64,000 nt of DNA, from NCBI GenBank assembly GCA_027924585.1, contig BSBM01000461.1:6074501-6138500 (forward strand). Reading direction: 5' to 3'. The translations under genes and the position numbers were made by a program. Each line of letters starts with the position of its first letter. Within the stretch, counting starts at the first letter, position 1. The notes under the pieces are model-generated. The model was given only the letters and a program-made list of their open reading frames with translations, was not told where the DNA came from and searched no databases. Shown here piece by piece: positions 1 to 10,248 of the stretch. The DNA is from Larix kaempferi (Eukaryota > Streptophyta > Pinopsida > Pinales > Pinaceae).

Positions 1-1129
1 AGTTAATTTTTCTTAGCGCAAACTTATCCATTTGTCACTGCCTCAAGGCAGTTTGTTTTAACTTTCATTGCTAAAGGGTCCTAGGATTGTGGAAGTAGTA
101 AGTTTGCTTATAGATAGAATTCGAGCCAAATTTCAACCTATACATAGCTGGTTCAAGGAGGCCATAGTGAAATTGTTACTTGATTTGATCACATATGATG
201 GACCGTGTTAATGTTTTATAGTGAATAATCATACCCATTTGTTTTCTCTTGAAACCCTCTGGTTCCAAGGTAACCAGAAACAATACACTATCATTTTGTG
301 AGTAATGGTTTCAGGATGTTTGAGAATGGTCCCAGCCTCATTGGACTTCATATGGAAAAAGTAGAATTTAGTATCCCATTCAGAACTCAATAGACTTAAT
401 AGTTTTCAAGATTTCAGGGTTGGTAGGATTGTAGCATTTCCACTAGATTCTATTATGTATGAGGGTACAAGAATTGCATTAGTTAAGATCACCAAGCTAT
501 AGGATTTTGTATCATGTAATCATCTATGAAAATTAATACAGACACGAGTTTCCTTTTAAAATCTTATTTATGTGTATCATTCTTATTTTATTGCAAGATA
601 TTGTGCGATTTCACAGAATAGATAGCTTTGGTGGCTTCGTAGCCAAGGCTGGGGAAGGTCACTCCTCTAAGCTTTAGCCTTACATGCTCATGGCCGAAAA
701 GGAACTTTCACTGCAAATAGCCATGATCGCGGGTTCGAAAGTCAAAATAGAAACTCAAAACCTCATACACACTGAGCACAATTTCCTGCAACAAAACGAT
801 ATTGGAAAGAAAACTCCCTGGCCATAATATACACTCAATGTATTCAAAACCCCAGATGCAATTTATTTCATTTTCTTCTTACATTGACATAGCTCTTCTA
901 GTCAAACGAACTTGGGCTGAACATAGCAATGAATATTGAACGGTTTTGAGCATATACTTACCATTTGAAGTCAGACCGGAGAAGCTCTGCGTGCCTCTCA
1001 TGGCTGAAACGGGACGATGTTCGGTGGATTTGAAGGGTTTAAGTCGGGTTTCAAGTTGTTTATCAAGTTTGATCGCCTCTGGTCAATGTTTTGGGAATGT
1101 AAGGATAATGGAGCATTTATGCTGCCATG
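1..1129. other. Non-genic DNA, nothing recognised
   Basis: No reading frame here resembles a known protein. The longest plus-strand frame (946-1149) has no recognisable motif and runs into a tandem repeat. A GGGTTCGAAA box near 730 looks like a tRNA B box, but no matching A box or cloverleaf was found. Confidence 0.6.
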
Positions 1130-1255
1130 ACAATGCAGATAACCGATAGTTGAGGGAAATGGAGTGTCTGAATGCCTGGAGGAATAAAATAGACAATGCA
1201 GATCGCCGATAGTTGAGGGAAATGGAGTGTCTGAATCCCTGGAGGAATAAAATAC
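1130..1255. repeat. Tandem duplication, 63-bp unit, two copies
   Basis: Two adjacent copies of a 63-bp unit start with ACAATGCAGAT at 1130 and 1193. They differ at only a few positions, for example AACCGATAG against CGCCGATAG, and TGCCTGG against TCCCTGG. Minus-strand frames over this stretch only echo the repeat and are not genes. Confidence 0.9.
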
Positions 1256-1470
1256 AGGCCTTCTTTTTGTTCAAATTCTTTATAATTATCTTTTGGATAT
1301 TTGAATCTCACTAGAGAGTGTGAAACATAGTTAAAAGCTTTCCATGAGTTTGTTTAAATAAATAACTAACAATTATTTTTAAGTGAATTTGAGATAATAG
1401 GTAATTTAGTGAAATCAATAAAATAACTCCTTCTAGCAGTGGTGTCTCATAATTGAATATCTATTGTGCC

Positions 1471-1872
1471 CTTTTTACGACTTGTCTATGGATCATATAT
1501 ATCGTGAGCTCAATGATGTGGCGGATGCTCTGTCCAAGGAAGCGCTCAATGTTGAAGAAGTTTTTCTCATTTGGGAAGAATGGATAGATGAGAAACTGGA
1601 ATTCCAAGGATCTATTACTTTTTTTAAGGATTAATAACTCTTTGTTCTCGGTGATGGCACCTTGTTTTATGTTCTCTTTTGGACCTTTTTATTATAGAGT
1701 TTGTCCCCTGTTGATCTTGGTTGGGATGTTTTAATTTTTTTGAAGCTTTGGCTTATATTGTAATCTTGGTTGATGATTCAGATTTATCTGGTGATATGGA
1801 TGTAAGGAGGAGTACTTTTTTATTTTCATTAGTAACAAAAGTACAATTTTTTTCTTCTTGAAAAAATAAAAT
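1471..1872 (+). mobile_element. LINE (non-LTR retrotransposon) 3' end: RNase H tail plus A-rich 3' UTR
   Basis: The frame from about 1473 to the TAA at 1632-1634 encodes the C-terminal part of the RNase H domain that ends many plant L1-like polyproteins. The diagnostic segment is HIYRELNDVADALSKEA, matching the family pattern H-x-x-R-E-x-N-x-x-A-D-x-L-S-K-E with its last catalytic Asp. About 45 further residues follow before the stop. After it come roughly 240 bp of T-rich, then A-rich DNA ending in AAAAAATAAAATAAAA near 1872, as expected for a LINE 3' UTR and tail. The reverse transcriptase is not present upstream, so this is a 5'-truncated relic. The RNase H call is firm. The 3' boundary is approximate. 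Confidence 0.75.
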
Positions 1873-3886
1873 AAAACCTAGTTGCAAGTCCTCATTGAAA
1901 TGAGATAATATAAGATAATTTTATTAATGTCCAACAAATGATAACAAAGGAAAAAATATCCAAGAACATAGTTGAAGTACTGAATCAAAGAAAGAAGGAG
2001 ATGAAAAAATAAAAGCAATATATAGGTTAAAACTTATCGATAACATGTTAGAGGGTATTGGAACTTGGACTAGAAGTCGAGGCCAAAGTAGGGGGAGAAA
2101 ATAAGAAGAAGAAGTCTCCTCCTTTGAATCATCGATTACCATGAAGGGTTTGATACAGTCCCTGAGAAGGTCATTTAGAGAGTACTTAATGTTGAGGGGT
2201 CTTAGTTGTGTTGGGGTAGTTCTAGAGGTAGCCTTAGATCAAAGACGTCCCTCACTCCTAAGAATAGAGGCCGTGTGGAAATTGAAACTTTTGAATCAAT
2301 GACTAGTTGCTTACCAAAGCCTAGAAGATAGTACTATATGTTGAGGGATTTTGTCTCTAGCATTGGAGCCTCCTCTAATCGCTCTATCTATTAGTACAAG
2401 GAAGTCTATCTTGAGGTATGGTACAAGAGATCCTTGGAGATATTGCAAAAATATATCAACCTAATAAAGGGGGTCGAGAAGAAAACTAAGGTCTCATTGA
2501 TATTATATCTAAAGAATCCTAAACCTCTCTTTATCTCTTGCTCCCCCGATCTAGATAGACAATAGGGAAGAAAGAGGTGATCCACCTAAAAGGCTATGAA
2601 CATGTAGCACCACTGCAAGGAATGCAATCTATAATCAAGAACTTCCACTCTGAAAGAGATAAGCATCTATGATTTGGATAGAAAATGCATAAAGAGGGAG
2701 CCACTCGAGTCCCAATAGAGGCAATAAAACTACCCCCTAATATCATAATAAGTGGGACATATGAAGACAAGGTGATCATATTACTCGGTCAATCGTATCT
2801 AGCAAAGCTTGCAAATTGTATCCAAGCAAGGAAGGTGGTGATCACCCTCAACCCAAAGCCAATGAGAGCCAACATGAAATAACAAATTGAGATCCTAAAA
2901 GCTTGTACTCAGTGTCTACACTTATATGTAGGTTTGATAATAAGTCGCCTCTCAATTGAAATAAGTGCTTGGAATAGAAAGTCATCCTAGAGCCAAGAAG
3001 CTTGAGAGTTGTGATTCAAGTGATCTAAATATATTACACTCTTTGAATATCTTATTCAAGTATTTATTTGACAACAAATGGTACCTCAGAGCATATAGGG
3101 AGTACTTGAATGGAGGTAGGGTGTCTAACAATATGGACACAAACTAAAGCAATCTAAAGGCCTCTAGATACTAGCAAGGAACCCGCCCAAAGGAGCTTGT
3201 AGAGTCCAATTACTTGAAGGAGCGGAGGGTTGGGTAGGATATAGATCCCTCACTTAAGCAAATTTGTTAAGTGTTCAAACTCTTTGAAGGAATGAGACAA
3301 GTTTGAAGATGACTTCAATGTGCAAAGGATAATCCCCATACTCTATATGGATGATAGAGTAAGGGATCATCCACTTGCAATGAATGATGTGTTGTAGTAG
3401 AAGGGTATGTTCTCACTCCATCCAAGACTAGCCATCCCAAAGGAAGTTGGCATGAGACCTTGAACCCATAAAGGACCATGGGTCTAATGATCATATTGTC
3501 CAAGGTGTGCATCTTGGATGAGATGTCTCCGAAGTGACTCTAGAAGCACTAGCTCTCAAGAAGGGAAAGGGAACCATGTGCCTAGTTGACTTGGGGTTGG
3601 AAACCATGTTGAAAGTTGAAATGGGTCCCTAAAAACCAAACAAAAAATAATATTAGGTCATGGTGATCTTAATCTCTTCCCCTCTAAAGTAAAAGTCCTA
3701 GGAAGAGAAACCTCACTTTGAAATTTTGAAGATCATAACATTAGTTTTACTTAGGTTAATCATCTACTATCAATGATCACAAAAAATGGGAAAGAACATC
3801 AAGTAGTCTTTGCAATTCTTTGAGAAAGGAGGCCTAGAGGATAATGTCACCATCAGATAGAAAGAAAGAGATCAAGCCCTCGTGGA
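1873..3886. other. Non-genic DNA, nothing recognised
   Basis: Short open frames on both strands carry no known motif. The sequence is purine-skewed and has no clear repeat structure. It may be interior sequence of a larger element whose end lies at 5550, but nothing shows this directly. Confidence 0.5.
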
Positions 3887-3951
3887 GAACCCTCACTGCT
3901 GGTGTAACTGACAGGTTTGTTTGATGAACTCTCACTACTGGTGTAACTGAC
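3887..3951. repeat. Short direct repeat, 26 bp, 39-bp spacing
   Basis: GAACCCTCACTGCTGGTG at 3887 recurs as GAACTCTCACTACTGGTG at 3926, each followed by TAACTGAC. The two copies are 39 bp apart, with two mismatches in 26 bp. Confidence 0.8.
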
Positions 3952-5257
3952 TTGGAGTTGATTTCATAGGAGAAACCATTTTGTTCAGAAATAACATATG
4001 CATATTTGTATAGTTATCAGCAGAAGCCTAGGATCCTAATTTAGCACGTGCCCATGGAAATTTTGCTCTAGATTTTTTCTGACCTGAGGATCAAATTTGT
4101 AAACCCCAATTCCTTTTAAAGGACATTGCACCTATGTTCATGGAGGGTCCCAAATATTTTATCCTTCAAATGTAAAACAATCTCTAGATGTTTTCTTCTC
4201 TGAACACCATAATTTGGATCTTGACCTGTCCCTTCTCCTCCCATTCGAATTCTTGTTGATGCTTATAGATCAACATCCCTTAGAAAGTGAATTAATATGG
4301 GTTGAACTTCACAGGTAAACTTCTTTGTTAATTGGATGTTCAACAGTCATTTTCTCATTTGATTGTCTGAAAGAAGTTCCTGTCAGTCATATCTCCACCT
4401 TTCTCCAAGTTGTTATTTAAGCTTATCCAACATGCAAGCCATCAACGTTGTGTTTGGAATTTTTTTAGTAATTTTCCTGAGCAACATCACCGAAAGGAGA
4501 CACCTTGTGTCCTTGTAGAAGGAATTACAAGCAATGGCAGTTGATTCCTTGGCTACAAGATTGGACAAGTGTTTAAAGCCCTTTTTGGCTCTTTACAAGG
4601 TTCAAACAGGTTGCTCTATGGCTGAGATACATACCATTTTCATGATAGCGCTCTTAATGGTTCATTGTAGGAATGTGAATTGTGCATTCAGAAATACCAT
4701 TTTCCCTGCAATTTGAATGCAGAAAAAAGGCCCATTTTTATATTTAAAAAAAAAGAAAGGACGCTATTCACCAAACTTGGTCGTTGACAGCAACTCTTTG
4801 TCCTCTCTTTCGATAATCGTCATGCAATAGAACCACAATGTTCAAAAACATGTTATAGTCCTCAACTCTATCGATCCCTTTTACATGAAGAATCCTTTCT
4901 TGTATTTAGACATTATAAGATTAAACCGCCCCACCACAATCATAACTTGTTGCACAAGCTAGTAGCCATGGAGCTTCAGTGCCTATGATGGAGACTCTTT
5001 TTTTTCCAAGTAATATATGGAGTTATAGATTATAAAAAAACCTTATATTAGAAATCATATCTAGTGTTGTAAACTTTAAAATGAGCACCACATCCCACAT
5101 CCACGATAAATATCCCCTATGGAGAGCCAATATGGTTGTTTGGGACCACACACATGGACCATGACCCCCATAGTAAGATCTCTAAATCCATCTGCATTGT
5201 TAGAATTTAGTAAAATATTGTACAGATTCATTATCAAAATTGTAATTTTCCATTGTC
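3952..5257. other. Non-genic DNA, nothing firmly recognised
   Basis: A weak frame from 4432, broken by a TAG at 4516, begins with a hydrophobic signal-peptide-like stretch. No homology was recognised. The rest is AT-rich non-coding DNA. Confidence 0.5.
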
Positions 5258-5550
5258 AGTGTGACACAACTAAAAATGACTAACATAAAGGACTAATTCA
5301 CATTAATCATTGTTAGATAGTCATATTTATATTCCTGTGACTAAATTAATCATTTATGTTAGTCATTTTTATTTTAGTCACTTGTTATCTAGTCATATAT
5401 TTTATCCCGTGACTCAATTAGTTGTTTATCTTAGTCGTTCTTAGTTGGCTTATTTAAAATTGCTCAATTTTAGTCATTTATCCCTTGAAAAAATAGTTGT
5501 GACTAACGTTTTTAGTCGCCTAGTCACTTATCTCTCATTTTGTACTAGTA
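5258..5550. mobile_element. Possible CACTA-type DNA transposon end with subterminal repeats
   Basis: The motif TAGTCAC/GTGACTA occurs repeatedly in both orientations between 5261 and 5530. GTGACACAACTAAAAATGAC at 5261 is the inverted partner of the sequence ending TTTTATTTTAGTCAC at 5381. The block ends with CTCTCATTTTGTACTAGTA at 5550. Its reverse complement, TACTAGTACAAAATGAGAG, is close to the CACTA family terminus CACTAGTACAAAA with one base changed. It directly abuts TAT, a plausible 3-bp target duplication, and then LTR sequence of element A. The other copy of that LTR (27578) reads uninterrupted across this point. The opposite terminus was not found, so identity and length are uncertain. 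Confidence 0.45.
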
Positions 5551-5840
5551 TATGACCACATTTCAAGGGAGTTGTCTCATACCAACAGCTAATTAGTTGC
5601 ATCATGATGCTGCCACTTTTCCATTGCCTTCTACCCCAGATTCCATTCCACCTAGTGGATCAGTAACCACTCTTTCAACAGTCCTCTTAGGTGTTTGTCT
5701 CCTATTTTATTTATTTAATAATAATATATTGTACAAATTACAGTCATTGTTGGACAGCTGTCCAACATAAAATTTAACAATAAAAATTATCATAATGTTT
5801 GCTAACACAAAATGTTTTCCAGCAAAAAGGGTATGTTACA
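5551..5840 (-). repeat. Element A 3' LTR, first 290 bp only
   Basis: On the minus strand this begins TGTAACATACCC directly after a polypurine tract, as a Ty3/gypsy 3' LTR should. It aligns end to end with 27578-27867, with about 22 differences in 290 bp. Homology stops abruptly at 5551, where the CACTA-like terminus starts. Confidence 0.88.
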
Positions 5841-5857
5841 AACACCCCCACTTAATC
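5841..5857 (-). promoter_or_regulatory. Element A polypurine tract
   Basis: The minus strand reads GATTAAGTGGGGGTGTT immediately before the LTR start. This is the primer for plus-strand DNA synthesis in LTR retrotransposons. Element C has the comparable AGTGGGGAGGGA at its own LTR boundary. Confidence 0.8.
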
Positions 5858-5879
5858 TCAACATCGTCCTCGATATTGC

Positions 5880-6803
5880 TTATTCATCATCAAGTTCGTC
5901 ATGGAACAGAACTGGATATGCTGCCCGCATATTACTTTCCAGTTCCCAAGTAGCTTCATCAGGGCTAAGGTGCTTCCATTGCACCTATACCTAAACTGTG
6001 GTGCGATTCCAAAGCATAATTTCCCTCCGGTCGAGAATACAATCTGGTTCCACCTGAAAATCTTCTTTGGGTTCCACCTGTATGTCATTCCAATTCAGCA
6101 CATGGGTAGCATTGTGCACATACTTCTTTAAAACAAAAACATGAAAAACATTGTGGATTTTTAAATTATATGGCAATGCCAATTGATATGCAACAGCTCC
6201 AATCCTTGATAGGATTTTGAATGGTCCACAATACCTTGGTGCTAGTTTAGCACAACTCCCAAGCTTCAAAGAACTTTTCTTGGGTTTTACCTTTATAAAA
6301 ACATGGTCTCCTACCTAAAATTCTCTTTCAGTGTGTTTCAAATCAGCATAGCTTTTCTGCTGATCTTGGGCAACCTTTAAGTTACCTTGAACCTATTTCA
6401 CGGTTAGCTCCATTTCTTTAAATAAATCTGGTCATAACATCAATCTGTCTACAGGGTTATCCCAAGAAATAGGAGTACAACATTTTCTTCCATACAAAAT
6501 TTCAAATGGACATAACTTAGAAGATGCTTGATAATTATTGTTGTAGGAAAATTCTGCTAAATGTAAGAAATCTTCCCACTTAGATGGATGATCTTTAACA
6601 TACAATCTTAACATATTTTCTAAAATTTGATTTACCCTTTCTCTTTGACCATCAGTTTGTGGGTGGAAAGAAGTGCTGAAATTTAGTTTAGTATTTAATC
6701 CTTTAAACAGTGCTATCCAAAAATTACTGGTAAAATTAGAGTCTCGGTCTGAAATAATTACCTTCGGAATTGCGTGTAAACGAAAAATTTGCTTCATAAA
6801 AAC
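5880..6803 (-). pseudogene. Element A integrase (C-terminal part) with chromodomain
   Basis: This is the downstream portion of A's pol. The core carries IISDRDSNFTSNFW (second catalytic Asp) and FHPQTDGQRERVNQ with the catalytic Glu. Then come the GPF-type module CGPFKILSRIGAVAYQLALP and a chromodomain with DEATWELESNM, ending at the TAA at 5880-5882. The chromodomain marks a chromovirus, in which it is thought to direct integration to particular chromatin. Stops break the frame between the core and the C-terminal module and again inside the chromodomain (two stops near 6000), so this copy is not functional. At 6803 the frame is interrupted by element B. The upstream half resumes at 19556, and the codon phase matches across the gap. 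Confidence 0.9.
6799..6803. repeat. Left target-site duplication of element B (AAAAC)
   Basis: AAAAC precedes TGTAGCTAGG at 6804 and recurs at 19551-19555 directly after TGTTAACA. A 5-bp duplication is the Ty3/gypsy integrase signature, and the duplicated bases belong to element A's integrase codons. Confidence 0.9.
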
Positions 6804-7569
6804 TGTAGCTAGGCTTTTCACCCTAGCTTGTGCAAATGAGCACCTACTAAGGAGAAGGGAATCCTTAGTAGCAGTTCAATAAACAGTAAATGAAAGACAA
6901 TACATTGAAATGGAAATTATTCTAAACATGTGCATGAAACATAAGAGACAAGAAATAATAAATGGTTTTCTTTGTATTAAAATTTTACCTCAAGTGTAGA
7001 GGTTGGTGAAGTTCTTGCAATGATCCAAGAGGGTTGCTCCAAACTCCAACTTTGCTCCTTCTCTTTCTCCAATGGTGGAAATGGGCCAAAAGGGGCTCTC
7101 AATGGTGAAAGTAGCTCAAGGGTGAGCTAAGGTTTCAAGAGAGATTTTGGCAGAGTAAGGGTATACTTGATTGTGGATATGAAATGAGGGGTCTTCATAA
7201 CCTATTTATAGGTTTTTGGTGGTGGAGTGCTAGCCCATGGTTTTGGGAACCATATGGTTTAGGTCAGCTGCATAGGGTTTTTTCCTCCTTTTTCCTCTTT
7301 TTCCTCATTATTTTATATTTTTTATTGCCTTTTTAGAGGGTTTTTGCTATTTTGGTGGAACTTTGGATATTTTTGGAGGGAAAAGGGGTTTTTTTTTAGC
7401 CTTTTCGAGGCTTTTCTGATGGTTTTGTGGCCTTTTGGAGGCATTTTTGGCCTTTTGGAGGCTTTTTAATGGGATTTTAGGGTTCTGAAGGTAAATATGG
7501 TAGGAAATATGGACAAATGAGTCATGTAATGGGGTAGATGAGGTAGTGAGCACTTTTTGGGTGTTAACA
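6804..7569 (-). repeat. Element B 3' LTR (766 bp)
   Basis: The ends are TG...CA: TGTAGCTAGG at 6804 and TGTTAACA at 7569 on the plus strand. It matches 17974-18727 closely along its length. A degenerate run of short TTTGGAGGC/CTTTTTGG units fills about 7320-7480 and contains small indels relative to the other copy. A TATA-like CTATAAATAGG on the minus strand lies near 7201-7213. Confidence 0.92.
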
Positions 7570-7582
7570 GATTGCCCCCTGA
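7570..7582 (-). promoter_or_regulatory. Element B polypurine tract
   Basis: The minus strand reads TCAGGGGGCAATC just before the LTR start TGTTAACA. Its position and purine content fit a plus-strand primer and fix the minus orientation of B. A second copy lies at 18728-18740, beside the middle LTR. Confidence 0.75.
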
Positions 7583-8910
7583 TGTGTGAGGGCAGGAGCT
7601 CATCATATGGCCGATAGACATCATAAGTCTTGTATGGTTTTCCTGGGGTGTGGAGAAGAGAAGAAACAAACTAGAGCCCGGAACAACAGTCCCAAACAAA
7701 TTGCAAAAACTAAAAGTACATAATCGCAATGATGGATGAGGAATAATCTGATCATATGGATGAGGCAAGCATTCCCATGCTCGTATCAAGATATAATAAT
7801 AACAATGGGGTCCAAAATATGGGGACCCGAAATATACATGGCGTCAAATAAGGAATGAGGAAGAATCTCAATATATGGATGAGGCAGGCATACCCATGCT
7901 CGTATCAAGATACATAAAAATTGACTGTGAGGCCCGAAAAGGGGGACCTGTAGGATACATAGAGAACCATTGTGTACATCATAAGGGAACAGAGGGGACA
8001 CAAATCTGGGACATACTGCTGGGATGACCACATATGAGCTGAAGAACTGATACACTGGAATAAAAACAGTGCTACCGAATGGGGTACCAGAGGAACTGAT
8101 GAGCTGCTGGATCATAGTGACAAGGGGTCACACTCTCAATGGTACTCTGAACTGGAACTGAATTGGGGACTCAAGGAAGCATATAACTGGATGGATTCCG
8201 AATACAATCGCCAACGCAACTCAGACATCCACGGGAACATATAACTGGGCGTTCCGAAGTGACTCACCAATGTGCTAGATTCAGGGGTAATCCGGGGTCT
8301 TCGACCAATAACTGAAGGGATATAAACCCTACACAATTCTCAACGATGCGATCAAGGTGTTGAAGTCGAGCATGTGAGAAACAACCACTCGGAGAGGCAA
8401 TGGTGACTCCTGTCAAAATGGTCCGTAGGCACTCACCACAGATGGTGATGGGTCCAAGGCACAGGGACCTCTAGGTCTATCCTATGGAATAGAGGGGCTA
8501 TCATCAACAGAGGGAGACCTGCAACTATCAAGGCAATGATGTTTCCTTGACAAGAGCACGAGGGGGAGAACCGAAGTGTGAGAGTACTGATGGTAGGACT
8601 GACAAACTGTGGGGGATAACTGGGCAAGCAGAGTGGGTGGACTCAAACTTCCTTTATTCAGAGTATGATGGCGGGGGCGATCGGGGAGCATATGAAACTG
8701 ACTGATGGGAAAGGGATCATAGCTATAATGGATCAAGGATAGTGACTGGGATGAGGGATACTCAAGTTGATGTAAAATGGCAGGAGACTGCAGACTACTC
8801 TGAACAAAGGTGACCTGATTGGGGGTGCTGCCGAGATGATCAATCATAGTGCCAAGAGGCACGGAGGGACTTCTTTATGGGTTAAGGAACTAGAATAAGT
8901 GGGTGAAAAA

Positions 8911-9110
8911 TGGTACTATCGTGTGGATTTATACAAGCCCAGGACAGTTCATGCTCGTGAGTGGTTTCAATTTTAAGGAGTCTGAAAGCGATAAGAAGAC
9001 TCTGAAATAATGGAATGGTACTGTTGTGTGGATTTGTACGAGCCTAGGATAGTTCATGCTCGTGGTTGCTTTCAATTTTAGAGAGTCTGAAAGCGATAAG
9101 AAGACTCCAG
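8911..9110. repeat. Tandem repeat, 105-bp unit, two copies
   Basis: TGGTACTATCGTGTGGATTT at 8911 recurs as TGGTACTGTTGTGTGGATTT at 9016. Each copy contains CAGTTCATGCTCGTG or a variant and ends GAAAGCGATAAGAAGACTC. It lies in element B's 3' UTR. Confidence 0.85.
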
Positions 9111-9601
9111 GGGGTTGCTTTTTTGTGTGTTAGTCTCCAAGGCCCAAAGAAGCATAAAAGGATGCAATGAAGAAATATTCTAGCCGATGTGACTAGAGTA
9201 TTCCTTTTTCATAATTAGTCTACCAGGTCCGGAAAGGGTTAAACTTATACCAGATAGACGCCCTTTCAGGTACTTTAACGAGCATGAAAGGAAGTAAGAT
9301 TGCTCGGCGATCTTTTCATTGTTTTAGGAGTCAGAAAAGAGCTTAACAGAAACTCCCTAAGTGCCTTTTTCGTAAAGGACTTGTCCGGCCTGAAAAAGGG
9401 ATAAAATTATACCGAACAAAAGGAATGGCCAGGCAAGGAGGAAGTGCTCAATCAAGGAACATTAAGGATGACCAAGAACGAGGGTAGGTGGGAACATTGG
9501 TGGGCCTGCTTGCGGGATAATGAATGGTGGCAAAATAATGAAATAATTGCAGTATGACAGGAGTGAATGGCTCATGTAAAAAAGTGGAACAATTTGATGG
9601 T

Positions 9602-10040
9602 GGCTGATGTGGTGCGCAAACCGAGGCAGCAAGGTGTCAGGACACAATGTTGAAACTCTACCAAGTGAGAGGGAGAAATGATCTCAAGCATCATCACGAG
9701 CTCGAAAAAATGAATCCGGCAATTTAAAAAGTGTCAAAAATGGATAACGGCCGATGTGGCACGCAAACCAAGGTGACGGGGGGCGTTTTGGAAAAATACT
9801 CAAAAACTCTGGGGTGAGAGTGAGAAATGATCTCAAGCATCATCACAGGCTTGGAAAAATGAATCCGATGATATAAAGTATATCAAAAATGGGCTACGGC
9901 CGATGTGGCACGCAAATCGGGGCATCAAGGTGTCAGGACACAATGGTGATATTGGTCCTGGTGAGAGCGAGAAATGATCTCAAGCATCATCATGAGTGCA
10001 GAAAAATGAATCCGTCAGTGCAAATGGTGCGAAAAACGGA
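9602..10040. repeat. Tandem repeat, about 148-bp unit, three copies
   Basis: Copies start at GGCTGATGTGG (9602), GGCCGATGTGG (9749) and GGCCGATGTGG (9898), giving periods of 147 and 149 bp. Each contains GAAATGATCTCAAGCATCAT and AAAAATGAATCCG. The unit length is in the range of plant satellites. Confidence 0.85.
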
Positions 10041-10248
10041 GGTCATAAGGACTCCGGAATGGTCAAAGGAAAGAACTATGCGTATCAAATCAAATCAAAC
10101 ATACAAGTGACACGTGACCTCAAAAATGGTTGAGATCACAAATGTGAAAAAGTGAGCAGGGTTAATGACCTTCCCCCATGCTATGTGCATAGGGTTTGTG
10201 ATTGTGGATCACATATGTGTTGGTTTGAATGATGGGTTCATTGACATG

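Larger units (their letters stand above)
7583..10248 (-). other. Element B 3' UTR, non-coding and repeat-rich
   Basis: Between the last B reading frame and the 3' LTR lie about 2.7 kb with no pol sequence. Bases 7570-8372 recur at 18728-19530. Two tandem arrays (8911-9110 and 9602-10040) and looser repeats near 9120-9420 fill the rest. Open frames on the minus strand here (for example around 7466-8862) carry no retroelement motif and are not called as genes. Long, tandem-repeat-bearing 3' UTRs are known from Tat-lineage elements. Confidence 0.7.

Noticed and set aside
725-745. GCGGGTTCGAAAGTC as a tRNA or SINE B box
   Set aside because: No A box at the right distance, no cloverleaf and no tail or target duplication.
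7466-8862. Minus-strand frames of 107-126 codons in element B's 3' UTR
   Set aside because: No retroelement or host motif. They are partly duplicated at 18.6-19.3 kb as non-coding sequence, with frames altered between copies.
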